Virus record (IMG/VR): IMGVR_UViG_3300005613_000006
Coordinates: 62,001 to 126,000 of that record
Length of the DNA stretch: 64,000 bases
Reading direction: 5' to 3' (one strand)
From: a virus
This document shows positions 42,737 to 50,125 of the stretch, piece after piece. Position numbers and translations under genes: made by a program. The notes beneath the pieces were generated by a model that was not told the origin of the DNA, ran no database searches, and saw only the letters and a program-made list of their open reading frames with translations. The first letter of the stretch is position 1; each line of letters begins with the position of its first letter.

Positions 42737-43423
42737 TCAAGTCAATTTTCGGTCACTTATGATATAAGCGACGTAGGTTTCCCATTCGGGTGGAATCTCC
42801 ATCTGATTCAAACCCAATACGATTTCCTGGTACGACGGCTGCTTGGGCCGCTTGTAGAACACCGTTCGTCCATTCACTTCCTTGCGAAGTTGCATATCCG
42901 CCTGTTCGGGGGTTCGGTTATCCTTCACACGGTTGCATTTGACGCAAGCACAAACGATGTTTTTCCAGTTGGTCGGGGTGTCTTGACCCTGCCCCTGCCA
43001 CATTGAACGAGGTACAACGTGGTCGATGGTCAAATTAGCGCGAGTGGGCTTCTTGCCACAGTATTGACAAGTATGGTTGTCTCTACGGTAGACGTTGACC
43101 TTGCTGAACATAATCTTACGGAAGGCCCGAGAAACGTGGTTGCGGTTGGCAATCACAGCAGGAATGGGCCATTCGTTGCCACGACCGTCACGGGCCGAGA
43201 AGTCGTAGTATTCAACCACTTCGGCTGGTCGCAAGTAGCCTTGGCCGTTGCAGTACGCACAGTTTGATATGTGGGCAGCAACACGAATAATCCCAGTACC
43301 TTCGCAGTGTTCACATTTCGTGTTATAAAGAGTCTTCTTAAAACCCTTCTTCCACGATACCGTGTTCAAAGGTATTCGGTCATCGTTCAAAACCAGTGTT
43401 TTGGTTCCTATTGGTACTGGCAT
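42737..43423 (-). CDS. HNH endonuclease with DnaJ-type zinc fingers
   Basis: A 228-residue protein. CEHCEGTGIIRV and CAYCNGQGYLRP are two CxxCxGxG repeats of the kind found in DnaJ. The nuclease core has CQYCGKKP, LTIDHVVPRS and NIVCACVKCNRVK, a complete McrA-like HNH with the zinc cysteines. It has no promoter of its own and follows ribonucleotide reductase in the same operon. It may be a free-standing mobile gene or a packaging-type HNH protein; the zinc fusion is unusual. Confidence 0.75.
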   Translation of the reverse strand: MPVPIGTKTLVLNDDRIPLNTVSWKKGFKKTLYNTKCEHCEGTGIIRVAAHISNCAYCNGQGYLRPAEVVEYYDFSARDGRGNEWPIPAVIANRNHVSRAFRKIMFSKVNVYRRDNHTCQYCGKKPTRANLTIDHVVPRSMWQGQGQDTPTNWKNIVCACVKCNRVKDNRTPEQADMQLRKEVNGRTVFYKRPKQPSYQEIVLGLNQMEIPPEWETYVAYIISDRKLT

Positions 43424-43438
43424 GTAACTGTCCTTTCA

Positions 43439-45913
43439 CTACAAGCATTTGGACCATCCACAGGCAAGGCACTTTTTGCAGCCTTCCTCACGTATCAGGG
43501 GTTCCGCCCCACATGTTTCACATGGTTCTCCCACATCCTCAGTCCCGTCTGGTATGTACTTCTTGAGAGTACGGGCCATAGCTCTGGCAAAGCTATTCAT
43601 TTCTGTGTTCTCTCCTACTTTCTCCAACTGCTTCACAACAAAGTACATTTCTGCGCCATGTCGTAGTGCCGTGGAGGTCAATCGTGTAATCACTTCTTCC
43701 TGCGTGTTCATCATCGCCGTAATCGGTGAAAACTCCACGTCAGTACCTTCAAAAGAGACAGTATAGAAGTTCTTACGACGGCGTACAATAGTTCCACGTT
43801 TGACATTGCTGTTGATGTGTCCATTTCTGAGGGCAAATACCTCGTATGGGTCGCCCCCGTACAGCCCAACCAAGACGAGATAAGGCTCATGTTTGACTTT
43901 AACGTGATAGACTTCACAAGGGAGTTCCCGAGGGCGCTTCGGGGCCACTGTATGTATTATACCCCCTGATTTCGATTTGTCAAGCGACTTAATTACATTT
44001 TCTCTAGCCCCATCCCGATAGACAGTAATCCCCTTGCAACCAGCTTTCCACGCAGCGAGGTAGATGTTACCCACCTGGGTAGGGGTGGCGTTGGAGGGGA
44101 GATTGACAGTAGAGGAAATGGAATGGTCGATATGACGCTGCATCAGCGCTTGCATGGCGATGCGTTGTTTCCAGGGAACGTCATGCGCCTCATGTCCAGC
44201 CCACGGTGACTTGCTGAAATCTTTCTCGCCGGTCACGTCCCTCCATATACGAGCGGTCGGATGGATAGATTCAAACTCCATCCAATGGTCACCACTATCA
44301 TCTACAAAGTCTGTTCGGAAACCTTCGTCGCCAGGATTCCCCTTCTTTCTTCGCATGAATTGTATCGCCATAATCGGCTCACCCGCTGCGCTGCATCGAG
44401 CCTCAATCGCGCAGGAACCAGTGGGTGATTGGGTGAGGTTAGCAATGTTGCGTCGTCCGTAGCGCCCCATGCGGTTGTATATGGCCTCGCCTTTAATCAC
44501 ACGACCATCTTCAAGGTCAACTTCCTCTTCCTTAAAGCGGAGCAGGAATGGGTGGTCCTTTTCTTTGGCCCACTGCCACACAGGAAATGCCCCAAGGTCT
44601 TTTGCCATCTCTGTTGATGACCAGTATGAGGCGAACTTGAGTGTCCGATACGCTCGTTCTGTGAAGGTCAACGCCTCTCTACTATTGAAACCTATGCCCA
44701 GAGCGGCAAGCGTGTCGGCTAGACCTACTAAGCCCAAGCCTGTTCGTCGCCCATTGTAACACATGGCCTCAATGTGTTCCCAAAGTTCAAGTTCTGCTCG
44801 CTTGATATGGTCAGGCTCAGGGTCATCTTTGATTTTCTGAATAATGCGTCGGATGCACTCCAACTCCAAATCAATGATGTCGTCTAACAATCGTTGTGCC
44901 AAAATGGCATCGTCGTAGAATGCAGCCCAATCGAATCTCGCATTGTCTGTGAAAGGGTCAATAATGTAGGAGAGCAGACGCAGTATCAACAGCCGACAAG
45001 AATCGCCAGCCGGAAGCGGTAGTTCGCTACATGGGTTCGTTGCTACCGTTTTGAATTCATCCTCACAATAGCAGTCAGCGGGACTCTCTCGAATGACGGT
45101 ATCCCAAAACAAAAGCCCCGGCTCCGCGTGTGCATGTGCGTTATTGATAATGTCTTTCCAAACAACGCGGGCCGGGACTCTGTTCTTAATCACAGGTTGG
45201 TTGCCCTCGACGGGCCACTGTTGGGTGTAATCCTTGTTGTTGACGACCGCTTTCATAAATTGGTCCGTCAGACGAACAGATAGATTTGCTCCCGTAACCT
45301 GTGTTTTGTCTGTTTTGCAGCGAGCAAAGTCCACTACGTCGGGATGATTGACGTGTAGCGACAACATGAGTGCGCCACGTCTTCCATCCTGTCCGACCTC
45401 TCGTATGCTATGAGAGAATCGACCGGCGAAGCATACTGGACCTGTGCTGGTGCGCGAGGAGTTGCGAGTTGGAGCCGTATTGGGTCTCAACTCTGAAATA
45501 TCTGTGCCGCAGCCGCCTCTTCGCTTACTGATTTGCGTGATTTGCTGGTCAGTATAGTGGATGCCTCCGTAACTATCCAAAGGCGGGTCTATGGCGTAGC
45601 AATTCGATAGCGTGACGAACTGTTGAGTGTTTCCAATACCATACATACACCCGCCCTGTGGAATGATGCGCTTGAAGCCATCAAGTAAGTCGAAGATTTG
45701 GTCTTCGGTCAGGGCGTTATCACCATATTTCTTACGTTCGACGCGAGCAAATTCCTTTGCCATGCGTCGGTGCATATCGGTCGGTGTGAGTTCTAGGATT
45801 CGTTTCTTTTCGTCGCGTAGGGCATATTTGTCTACCCAAACTTGTGCCGCTAGGTCATTGCCGTCGAAGTATTTAATGGAGGCATCAAGAGCTTTTTTGT
45901 AGCTGTGAGCCAT
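43439..45913 (-). CDS. nrdJ: Ribonucleotide reductase, class II (adenosylcobalamin-dependent)
   Basis: An 824-residue single-chain enzyme. NCYAIDPPLDSYGG and GGCGTDISELRP mark the substrate Cys region, NPCSELPLPAGDSC has the radical-site N-x-C-x-E, GRRTGLGLVGLADTLAALG and PTGSCAIEARCSAAGEPIMA follow in family order, and the C-terminal CETCG...CLACGWSKC zinc tail carries the redox cysteines. It reduces ribonucleotides to deoxyribonucleotides and needs vitamin B12 from the host. It is full length with no gap. No small-subunit gene is present or needed. Confidence 0.92.
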   Translation of the reverse strand: MAHSYKKALDASIKYFDGNDLAAQVWVDKYALRDEKKRILELTPTDMHRRMAKEFARVERKKYGDNALTEDQIFDLLDGFKRIIPQGGCMYGIGNTQQFVTLSNCYAIDPPLDSYGGIHYTDQQITQISKRRGGCGTDISELRPNTAPTRNSSRTSTGPVCFAGRFSHSIREVGQDGRRGALMLSLHVNHPDVVDFARCKTDKTQVTGANLSVRLTDQFMKAVVNNKDYTQQWPVEGNQPVIKNRVPARVVWKDIINNAHAHAEPGLLFWDTVIRESPADCYCEDEFKTVATNPCSELPLPAGDSCRLLILRLLSYIIDPFTDNARFDWAAFYDDAILAQRLLDDIIDLELECIRRIIQKIKDDPEPDHIKRAELELWEHIEAMCYNGRRTGLGLVGLADTLAALGIGFNSREALTFTERAYRTLKFASYWSSTEMAKDLGAFPVWQWAKEKDHPFLLRFKEEEVDLEDGRVIKGEAIYNRMGRYGRRNIANLTQSPTGSCAIEARCSAAGEPIMAIQFMRRKKGNPGDEGFRTDFVDDSGDHWMEFESIHPTARIWRDVTGEKDFSKSPWAGHEAHDVPWKQRIAMQALMQRHIDHSISSTVNLPSNATPTQVGNIYLAAWKAGCKGITVYRDGARENVIKSLDKSKSGGIIHTVAPKRPRELPCEVYHVKVKHEPYLVLVGLYGGDPYEVFALRNGHINSNVKRGTIVRRRKNFYTVSFEGTDVEFSPITAMMNTQEEVITRLTSTALRHGAEMYFVVKQLEKVGENTEMNSFARAMARTLKKYIPDGTEDVGEPCETCGAEPLIREEGCKKCLACGWSKCL

Positions 45914-46166
45914 CTGTCTTTTTCTTCCGTTGCAAAGTCTTTTTCTTCGTGTTGTTTTTCTTTCTGCGCCTTCGCAGCGGTGGCAATGAATTCTTGAAGA
46001 ACCAACCAGCTAGCGATGAAGGCTTGTGAGTTTTGTAGCGCTTCCTACGCCCTGTTGGGTTACCCGCGCCATCCCTTTCGCAAATGTCCAGTTCATACAT
46101 CGGGATGAAGATTTCCTCTTCTTCCGGTGCTTCTTGCTCAACGTCGAGTTTGAGTTCTTCGGTCAT
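45885..46166 (-). CDS. Hypothetical protein with basic C terminus
   Basis: 93 residues from MTEELKLDVE. The N half is acidic and the C half very Lys/Arg-rich (PPLRRRRKKNNTKKK), suggesting nucleic-acid binding. It overlaps the dCMP deaminase by 4 bases and the reductase start by 29. No family is recognised. Confidence 0.5.
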   Translation of the reverse strand: MTEELKLDVEQEAPEEEEIFIPMYELDICERDGAGNPTGRRKRYKTHKPSSLAGWFFKNSLPPLRRRRKKNNTKKKTLQRKKKTDGSQLQKSS

Positions 46167-46690
46167 TTCCTGTGTTCCCGTATGGTTAGTTGGTGTGACA
46201 TAAGCCACGCAAGCACTTCAAAGTTCAGCTTGCGAGTCTCGTTCTCTGTCATTGATGCCTTATCTACGTCGTGTATGACTTCCACGATTCCCACTTGCCA
46301 CAACTTGCTCAGACATGGCACACATGGTTTGATGGTAACGTAAGCAATGCCACCTTCTGGGCGGTGTTCACAGTTGAGAATAGCATTCTCTTCGCCGTGA
46401 ATCATAAACGGATATTTCTCGTCGCGCATATTGGGCAACATCGAGTCATCAATAGCGCGGGGAAAACTGTTGTATCCGATACCCAAAATTTGATGGTTTG
46501 GATTGGTGATAACGCAGCCACACTGCGTTTGTGCGTCCATACTACGCTTCTTTACGACGTGTGCTATTTCCATCATCACGTCGTCCCAAGATGGGCGCTC
46601 AACTGGCTGAATCTTCCCCCCATCTTTCCATTTCTGGATGTGATTCAGCACTCTCAGACTTGGCTTCTGCAATAACTCTTTCCAATTCAT
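46163..46690 (-). CDS. dCMP deaminase
   Basis: 175 residues. The zinc site HGEENAIL (His and catalytic Glu) and IKPCVPCLSKLW (two Cys) are complete, at about 98-130. The family's PSWDDVMMEIAHVVKKRS N-terminal helix is present. It converts dCMP to dUMP, the substrate of ThyX. The N terminus is about 30 residues longer than usual and overlaps the next gene by about 90 bases, so a later non-ATG start is possible. Confidence 0.88.
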   Translation of the reverse strand: MNWKELLQKPSLRVLNHIQKWKDGGKIQPVERPSWDDVMMEIAHVVKKRSMDAQTQCGCVITNPNHQILGIGYNSFPRAIDDSMLPNMRDEKYPFMIHGEENAILNCEHRPEGGIAYVTIKPCVPCLSKLWQVGIVEVIHDVDKASMTENETRKLNFEVLAWLMSHQLTIREHRK

Positions 46691-46874
46691 CTGTTTCCTT
46701 CCTTACGTTCTTTTCCACGCATCTGCAAAATACCACCTTGTCTCCTGTGACTGGGTGATTGAAGGTTTGATAACCTTTGCCATAGCAGTGCTTGCAATTT
46801 TCCTTGGCATAAAAAACAATCAGTTGAGGGTCATTACGTAAGTCCCTCAACCGATTTGCGTACTCTTTGCTCAT
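46599..46874 (-). CDS. Small protein with DnaJ-type zinc motif
   Basis: 91 residues from MSKEYANRL. CKHCYGKGYQTF and VFCRC form a DnaJ-like CxxCxGxG zinc unit near the middle. The C terminus is acidic and helical. It is one of several small zinc proteins in this operon. The function is unknown. Confidence 0.55.
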   Translation of the reverse strand: MSKEYANRLRDLRNDPQLIVFYAKENCKHCYGKGYQTFNHPVTGDKVVFCRCVEKNVRKETDELERVIAEAKSESAESHPEMERWGEDSAS

Positions 46875-46899
46875 TTTCTCGTCCTCTTTCTTATCCAGA

Positions 46900-47298
46900 C
46901 TACTCTTCTTCGTCGTCGTCCAGTCCCTCAATCTCAATCTCTGGATGCTCCGCTGCCTCTTCCAGAGAGTCGATAACTTCATCCACCCTGCGCTGTTGCA
47001 GGTTGGTTTCAATGGCCTCGTCGGTCTCTGGAGCCTCCGCTATTTCTGGCTCTTGCTGTTCATCGTCGTCGTCGTCAAACACAAGGGGATTCTTGTGGAG
47101 TTCAAGCAAGTCTCTTTGGACGCCCTTCACCACACGCTTGTCTTTGAAGTACAGATTGGCATATCCATCGGCACATATCCCTACTTTGTCTACCCGATGT
47201 AGTTCTCCAAAGCCGAAAAACTGGTTGCGAACTATGCCGTCTGGACAGTCTACGTCCAGATACATATTCGCCATGAATCTTACTCTTCCATTGCTCAT
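46900..47298 (-). CDS. Hypothetical acidic protein
   Basis: A 132-residue protein. The first 75 residues are strand-rich (GIVRNQFFGFGELHRVDKVG), and then very acidic runs (DDDDDEQQEPE, EIEGLDDDEEE) fill the C terminus. It overlaps the next gene by 4 bases. No family is recognised. Confidence 0.5.
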   Translation of the reverse strand: MSNGRVRFMANMYLDVDCPDGIVRNQFFGFGELHRVDKVGICADGYANLYFKDKRVVKGVQRDLLELHKNPLVFDDDDDEQQEPEIAEAPETDEAIETNLQQRRVDEVIDSLEEAAEHPEIEIEGLDDDEEE

Positions 47299-47588
47299 TT
47301 TGGTCTCCCTTTACCGCAGCCTCCACAGCCAGCTTTTGCTGGGGGAGCGCCCGGCGGTTGCATAGTTTCTACGAGGTCTTTACTTAGATTGTGAACAACC
47401 CCGCGTATATGTCCTACGTTGTCGGGGAATTCAATGTCAACGGTTGTTGCTGATGGGGTGATGGCTTTGACAGGATAGCTTTGGCCGAATTCAATATGAT
47501 ATTGATTCTCGCGAGTGCGCATCTTGCCCTTGTCTAGGTATGTCTCAATGGTAAACAGGACAAACTGTTGAACAAACCGAACATTCAT
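47295..47588 (-). CDS. Hypothetical protein with Gly/Cys-rich tail
   Basis: A 97-residue beta-rich protein ending AGCGGCGKGRPK. It begins MNVRFVQQFVLFTIE and has no membrane segment. It sits between an FkbM methyltransferase and an acidic protein in an overlapping operon. The function is unknown. Confidence 0.5.
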   Translation of the reverse strand: MNVRFVQQFVLFTIETYLDKGKMRTRENQYHIEFGQSYPVKAITPSATTVDIEFPDNVGHIRGVVHNLSKDLVETMQPPGAPPAKAGCGGCGKGRPK

Positions 47589-48250
47589 TGTCGAACCGCC
47601 AAGTAGTTGTTGGTGTGCCTGTGTTTGGTATAGTCTGTCAACGGTGGACCAAACTTGCCTCCCTTATGCATCATACCAAGTTCAAAGCCATGCTCCTCAA
47701 GCAACTGTTGAATCATTTCCCATGTGTATCCGCTGTCCTCTGAGGTATATCCGTACTCAAACTGAATCACGTCGATGTTGCGTTTGAGAAGCTGAAAGGT
47801 AGCCCCCTGCATTACTGGGTATTCATATCCCTCTACATCAATCTTCAAGAAATGTATGTGGTTAATGTTGTTGTTAATGCAGTAGGCGTCAATAGTAGTC
47901 ATTGGAACTTCGACTGTTCCATTCTTGACTATTTTGGGGGCGGTCTTCTGTCGTGGATTGAGGCAGCTTGTGCCAAAGAAACGCTTCTTAGTTCCCAGGA
48001 TATACAAGGTGCGCTTTCCTGGTACGTCTAAGACACCCACGTTGTTGGTGGTAACATTGACCTTTGCAGCGAACGTCTTCTCCAACTGTGGATAGGTGTG
48101 AGGAGAAGGCTCGAACGCATGTACGGTCACCGCTGGAAAATTTTGTGTGACCTTAGCCGACCATTCACCGATACAAGCCCCGACATCAAACACAGTTTGA
48201 CCGGGGCGAATGTACTTCTCAATGGCCATGACTTCAAACGGGTCGTTCAT
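47585..48250 (-). CDS. FkbM-family methyltransferase
   Basis: 221 residues from MNDPFEVMAI. TVFDVGACIGEWS is the SAM-binding glycine loop, VHAFEPSPHTY the acidic motif II, and IHFLKIDVEGYEYPVMQGA the FkbM signature. Members methylate hydroxyl groups, often on sugars. Its start lies 15 bases after a tRNA-Leu gene, so the tRNA transcript probably runs into it. A second FkbM gene is at 59474. Confidence 0.85.
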   Translation of the reverse strand: MNDPFEVMAIEKYIRPGQTVFDVGACIGEWSAKVTQNFPAVTVHAFEPSPHTYPQLEKTFAAKVNVTTNNVGVLDVPGKRTLYILGTKKRFFGTSCLNPRQKTAPKIVKNGTVEVPMTTIDAYCINNNINHIHFLKIDVEGYEYPVMQGATFQLLKRNIDVIQFEYGYTSEDSGYTWEMIQQLLEEHGFELGMMHKGGKFGPPLTDYTKHRHTNNYLAVRQ

Positions 48251-48264
48251 CACAACTCCCTCAG

Positions 48265-48346
48265 TAGCCGCCGCGAGAGTCGAACTCGCACGCCTCGAAG
48301 GCACCACTTTTTGAGAGTGGCGTGTATACCATTTCACCAGACGGCC
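48265..48346 (-). tRNA. tRNA-Leu (anticodon CAA)
   Basis: An 82-nt class II cloverleaf. The acceptor GGCCGTC pairs with GGCGGCT (with wobbles), the anticodon loop is CTCAAAA, the long variable arm is GCCT/AGGC, the T-loop is TTCGACT and A73 is followed by CT. CCA is not encoded. Confidence 0.9.
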
Positions 48347-48352
48347 ATGTTT

Positions 48353-48362
48353 GGTGTATAAT
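48353..48362 (+). promoter_or_regulatory. GGTGTATAAT promoter of the plus-strand HNH gene
   Basis: TTTGGTGTATAAT on the plus strand, 44 bp before the ATG at 48406, immediately beside the 5' end of tRNA-Leu on the other strand. Confidence 0.7.
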
Positions 48363-48405
48363 AAAGGTAGACAAGTTCATTGAACCACACCAAGGAGTCT
48401 ACCCC

Positions 48406-48918
48406 ATGTCTCGCAAACGAAATTGGACTGACCAACAACTACGCCAAGCGGTTGGTGTATCACATTCTGTTGCACAAGTTCTATCTGCTTTGGGCTTACA
48501 AGCCAACGGCGGAAACTACAAGTCGTTCTATCATCATTGTAATAGACTGGGCCTTGACTATAATCACTTTACAGGACAAGGACATTTGAAGGGCCGAACT
48601 CACCATTGGAAACCTCGCATTCCGTTACAGGAGGTTATGGTTGCCGACTCTTCATATCGCAATTTAACCAGTCTCAAAAAACGAATAGTTGAAAGCGGTT
48701 TGATAGATTACGTGTGTTCTGAATGTGGACAGGAACCGATATGGAATAACAAGCCTCTGGTGTTAATACTAGACCACATCAATGGCATCAACAACGACCA
48801 TCGACTTGAAAACCTGCGATTTCTATGTCCAAATTGTAATGCTCAACAACCAACTTTTGCTGGTCGCAACAAAGGCAAAGCATCCCCACGGGGAATCGAA
48901 CCCCGGTCACTAGTCTGA
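48406..48918 (+). CDS. Stand-alone HNH homing endonuclease, antisense in the tRNA array
   Basis: 170 residues from MSRKRNWTDQ after GGAG. An N-terminal HTH precedes a compact HNH: CSECGQEPIW, LILDHINGINNDHRLENLRF and CPNCNAQQPTFAGR. Its last codons run through tRNA-Glu on the opposite strand. It has its own promoter and lies between two tRNA genes. Confidence 0.85.
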   Translation: MSRKRNWTDQQLRQAVGVSHSVAQVLSALGLQANGGNYKSFYHHCNRLGLDYNHFTGQGHLKGRTHHWKPRIPLQEVMVADSSYRNLTSLKKRIVESGLIDYVCSECGQEPIWNNKPLVLILDHINGINNDHRLENLRFLCPNCNAQQPTFAGRNKGKASPRGIEPRSLV

Positions 48919-48952
48919 GAAACTAGTATCCTAGCCGCTAGAAGATGGGGAC
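48881..48952 (-). tRNA. tRNA-Glu (anticodon CTC)
   Basis: A 72-nt cloverleaf. The acceptor GTCCCCA pairs with TGGGGAT, the anticodon stem is CTAGT/ACTAG with loop TTCTCAG, the T-loop is TTCGATT and G73 is followed by CT. The 3' end of the antisense HNH gene overlaps it. Confidence 0.9.
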
Positions 48953-48954
48953 GT

Positions 48955-49013
48955 AAAAAAAGCGGCAGTATGCTTCAACCATGTGGGAAGCGCGCGAACT
49001 AACCAACTGCCGC
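48955..49013 (-). ncRNA. Truncated tRNA-like hairpin followed by seven T
   Basis: GCGGCAGT (48962-48969) pairs with ACTGCCGC (49006-49013), 8 bp. The interior has a D-arm-like GTTGGTTAGTTC stretch and a GCTTC/GAAGC arm, and TTTTTTT follows on the minus strand just before tRNA-Glu. It looks like a shrunken tRNA gene now acting as, or resembling, a terminator. Confidence 0.45.
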
Positions 49014-49019
49014 TTTACG

Positions 49020-49061
49020 GTGCTTTTCGGTTCACTCGCCTAAACGAGCCGGAAAAGCCAC
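49020..49061 (-). ncRNA. Stable hairpin of unknown role in the tRNA array
   Basis: GTGCTTTTCGG (from 49020) pairs with CCGGAAAAGCCAC (to 49061) over 11 bp with two bulges, and an inner CTCG/CGAG stem closes a 6-base loop. Both strands would fold; given its neighbours it is expected on the minus-strand transcript. Confidence 0.4.
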
Positions 49062-49085
49062 TGTCAAAACTGGTTAGTCCCAGAG

Positions 49086-49155
49086 TAGCGATGGAGGAAA
49101 TCGAATCCTCTTGGTGTCCGTATGAAAGACACTGAGTTACCAAACACACATCGCT
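49086..49155 (-). tRNA. tRNA-Met (anticodon CAT)
   Basis: The acceptor AGCGATG pairs with CATCGCT, the anticodon loop is TTCATAC, the T-stem GAGGA/TCCTC is perfect with T-loop TTCGATT, and A73 is followed by CT. It could be elongator Met or an Ile tRNA with modified C34. Confidence 0.85.
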
Positions 49156-49158
49156 ATG

Positions 49159-49231
49159 GTCGCGCGACAGGTTTCGACGCTGTATCGCCGGTCTAATCAG
49201 GACCAGAGTGTTGCCATTACACCACGCGCGC
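49159..49231 (-). tRNA. tRNA, probably Ile (anticodon GAT)
   Basis: The acceptor GCGCGCG largely pairs with CGCGCG, the D-arm is GTGT/ACAC and the anticodon stem TGGTC/GACCG has loop CTGATTA. The T-arm has one C-C mismatch and loop GTCGAAA. The end may encode CCA, unlike its neighbours. The odd anticodon arm makes the identity less certain. Confidence 0.6.
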
Positions 49232-49387
49232 TTTTACAACACCGTCTTTAATCAGACGTTGCATATGAACGCTATTGCCTTTTGGGTAATCACAAGCAAT
49301 ACAACGATACCTCATGCCTCCACGTAGGGCTGGATGAAAATATCGGCATTGTGGTGGATGGCCACAAGGTAATAGTTTATCGTTCAT
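49217..49387 (-). CDS. Small zinc-binding protein (putative)
   Basis: 56 residues from MNDKLLPCGH. The cysteines and histidines (PCGHPPQCRYFH and YRCIACDYP) could bind one zinc. The stop lies inside the tRNA at 49159-49231. It sits between tRNA genes and is short, so it may not be expressed. Confidence 0.45.
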   Translation of the reverse strand: MNDKLLPCGHPPQCRYFHPALRGGMRYRCIACDYPKGNSVHMQRLIKDGVVKARVV

Positions 49388-49426
49388 AGAGTCCTCCATA
49401 CGGAATCGAACTGTTTATACCTTTTT

Positions 49427-49436
49427 GGTGTATAAT
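49427..49436 (+). promoter_or_regulatory. GGTGTATAAT promoter of the plus-strand HNH gene
   Basis: TTTTGGTGTATAAT on the plus strand, 96 bp before the ATG at 49532. The mRNA leader runs antisense through tRNA-Thr. Confidence 0.68.
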
Positions 49437-49457
49437 AAAATACGGCTCGATTCAAAG

Positions 49458-49525
49458 AGCCTCACCGGGGAATCGAACCCCGTTATCTCGGGTACAAACC
49501 GAAACTTAGACCCATCTAGCAAGGC
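49458..49525 (-). tRNA. tRNA-Thr (anticodon TGT)
   Basis: The acceptor GCCTTGC pairs with GTGAGGC, the anticodon stem TTCGG/CCGAG has loop TTTGTAC, the T-loop is TTCGATT and T73 is followed by CT. It lies between the promoter and the start codon of an antisense HNH gene. Confidence 0.85.
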
Positions 49526-49531
49526 AAAGTT

Positions 49532-50029
49532 ATGTATCAATGTTTACACTGCGGCAAAGACACCAACAATCCTAAGTTTTGTTCAAGGTCATGTTCTGTT
49601 TCTTACAATAACAAAACCACAAAGCGAAAACATTCCCAACAACAATGTCCTAATTGTTCAAAATCAATTGAAAGCAGGGCCACCTATTGTTCTATGCAAT
49701 GTTGTCACGAACATAAGCGCAAATTGCGTTTTCGAGAGATAGAAAAAGTTCAAGCAGTTAATGTGCGAGACCCAAGACGTTGGGCCAAACTTTATCTATT
49801 CCACATTTATGGAGACAGATGCCAAATTTGCGGCATTGAAACTTGGCAAAGCAAACCAATCATTAAAATCTTAGACCATATTGATGGCAATGCTGACAAC
49901 TGGAAGCTGTCTAATCTTCGTTTGGTCTGCTCAAACTGTGACTCGCAACTGCCAACTTATAAGTCCAAAAATAGAGGCAACGGAAGACATCTCAGGCGTC
50001 AACGCTATGCCGAAGGCCAAAGTTACTAA
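49532..50029 (+). CDS. Stand-alone HNH homing endonuclease, antisense in the tRNA array
   Basis: A 165-residue protein. The N-terminal zinc knuckles CLHCGKDTNNPKFCSRSC and CPNCSKSIES are followed by the HNH core CQICGIETW, IKILDHIDGNADNWKLSNLR and VCSNCDSQLPTY. It stands between a tRNA-array promoter (50096) and its first tRNA, on the opposite strand. Its N-terminal layout matches the HNH gene at 56607. Confidence 0.85.
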   Translation: MYQCLHCGKDTNNPKFCSRSCSVSYNNKTTKRKHSQQQCPNCSKSIESRATYCSMQCCHEHKRKLRFREIEKVQAVNVRDPRRWAKLYLFHIYGDRCQICGIETWQSKPIIKILDHIDGNADNWKLSNLRLVCSNCDSQLPTYKSKNRGNGRHLRRQRYAEGQSY

Positions 50030-50040
50030 AGCAAAACAAA

Positions 50041-50090
50041 TACGGGATGCAAAATCTCCGAGAACGCATTCGCGGAGGGCCGCGTCCGTA
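50041..50090 (-). ncRNA. Three-way-junction RNA at the start of the tRNA transcript
   Basis: On the minus strand TACGG/CCGTA (50041-50045 with 50086-50090) closes two arms: CGCGG/CCGCG with a CCCT loop, and ATGC/GCAT with a 15-base loop. It begins 6 bases after the -10 box of the promoter at 50096, so it would be the very 5' end of the transcript. Confidence 0.55.
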
Positions 50091-50095
50091 CCTCT

Positions 50096-50123
50096 ATTAT
50101 ACACCGAAAATCGGTCTCGTCAA
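50096..50123 (-). promoter_or_regulatory. tRNA-array promoter: TTGACG-N16-GTG-TATAAT type
   Basis: On the minus strand TTGACG (50118-50123) and TATAAT (50096-50101), 16 bp apart, with the GGTG extension before the -10. It points into the first tRNA island (Thr, Ile, Met, Glu, Leu). Confidence 0.78.
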
Positions 50124-50125
50124 CC

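Noticed and set aside
43948-43965. ATTATA-type -10 box inside the ribonucleotide reductase gene
   Set aside because: It reads TGGGGGGTATAATAC on the minus strand, without the GGTG extension, in the middle of an intact coding region with no start codon pattern after it.
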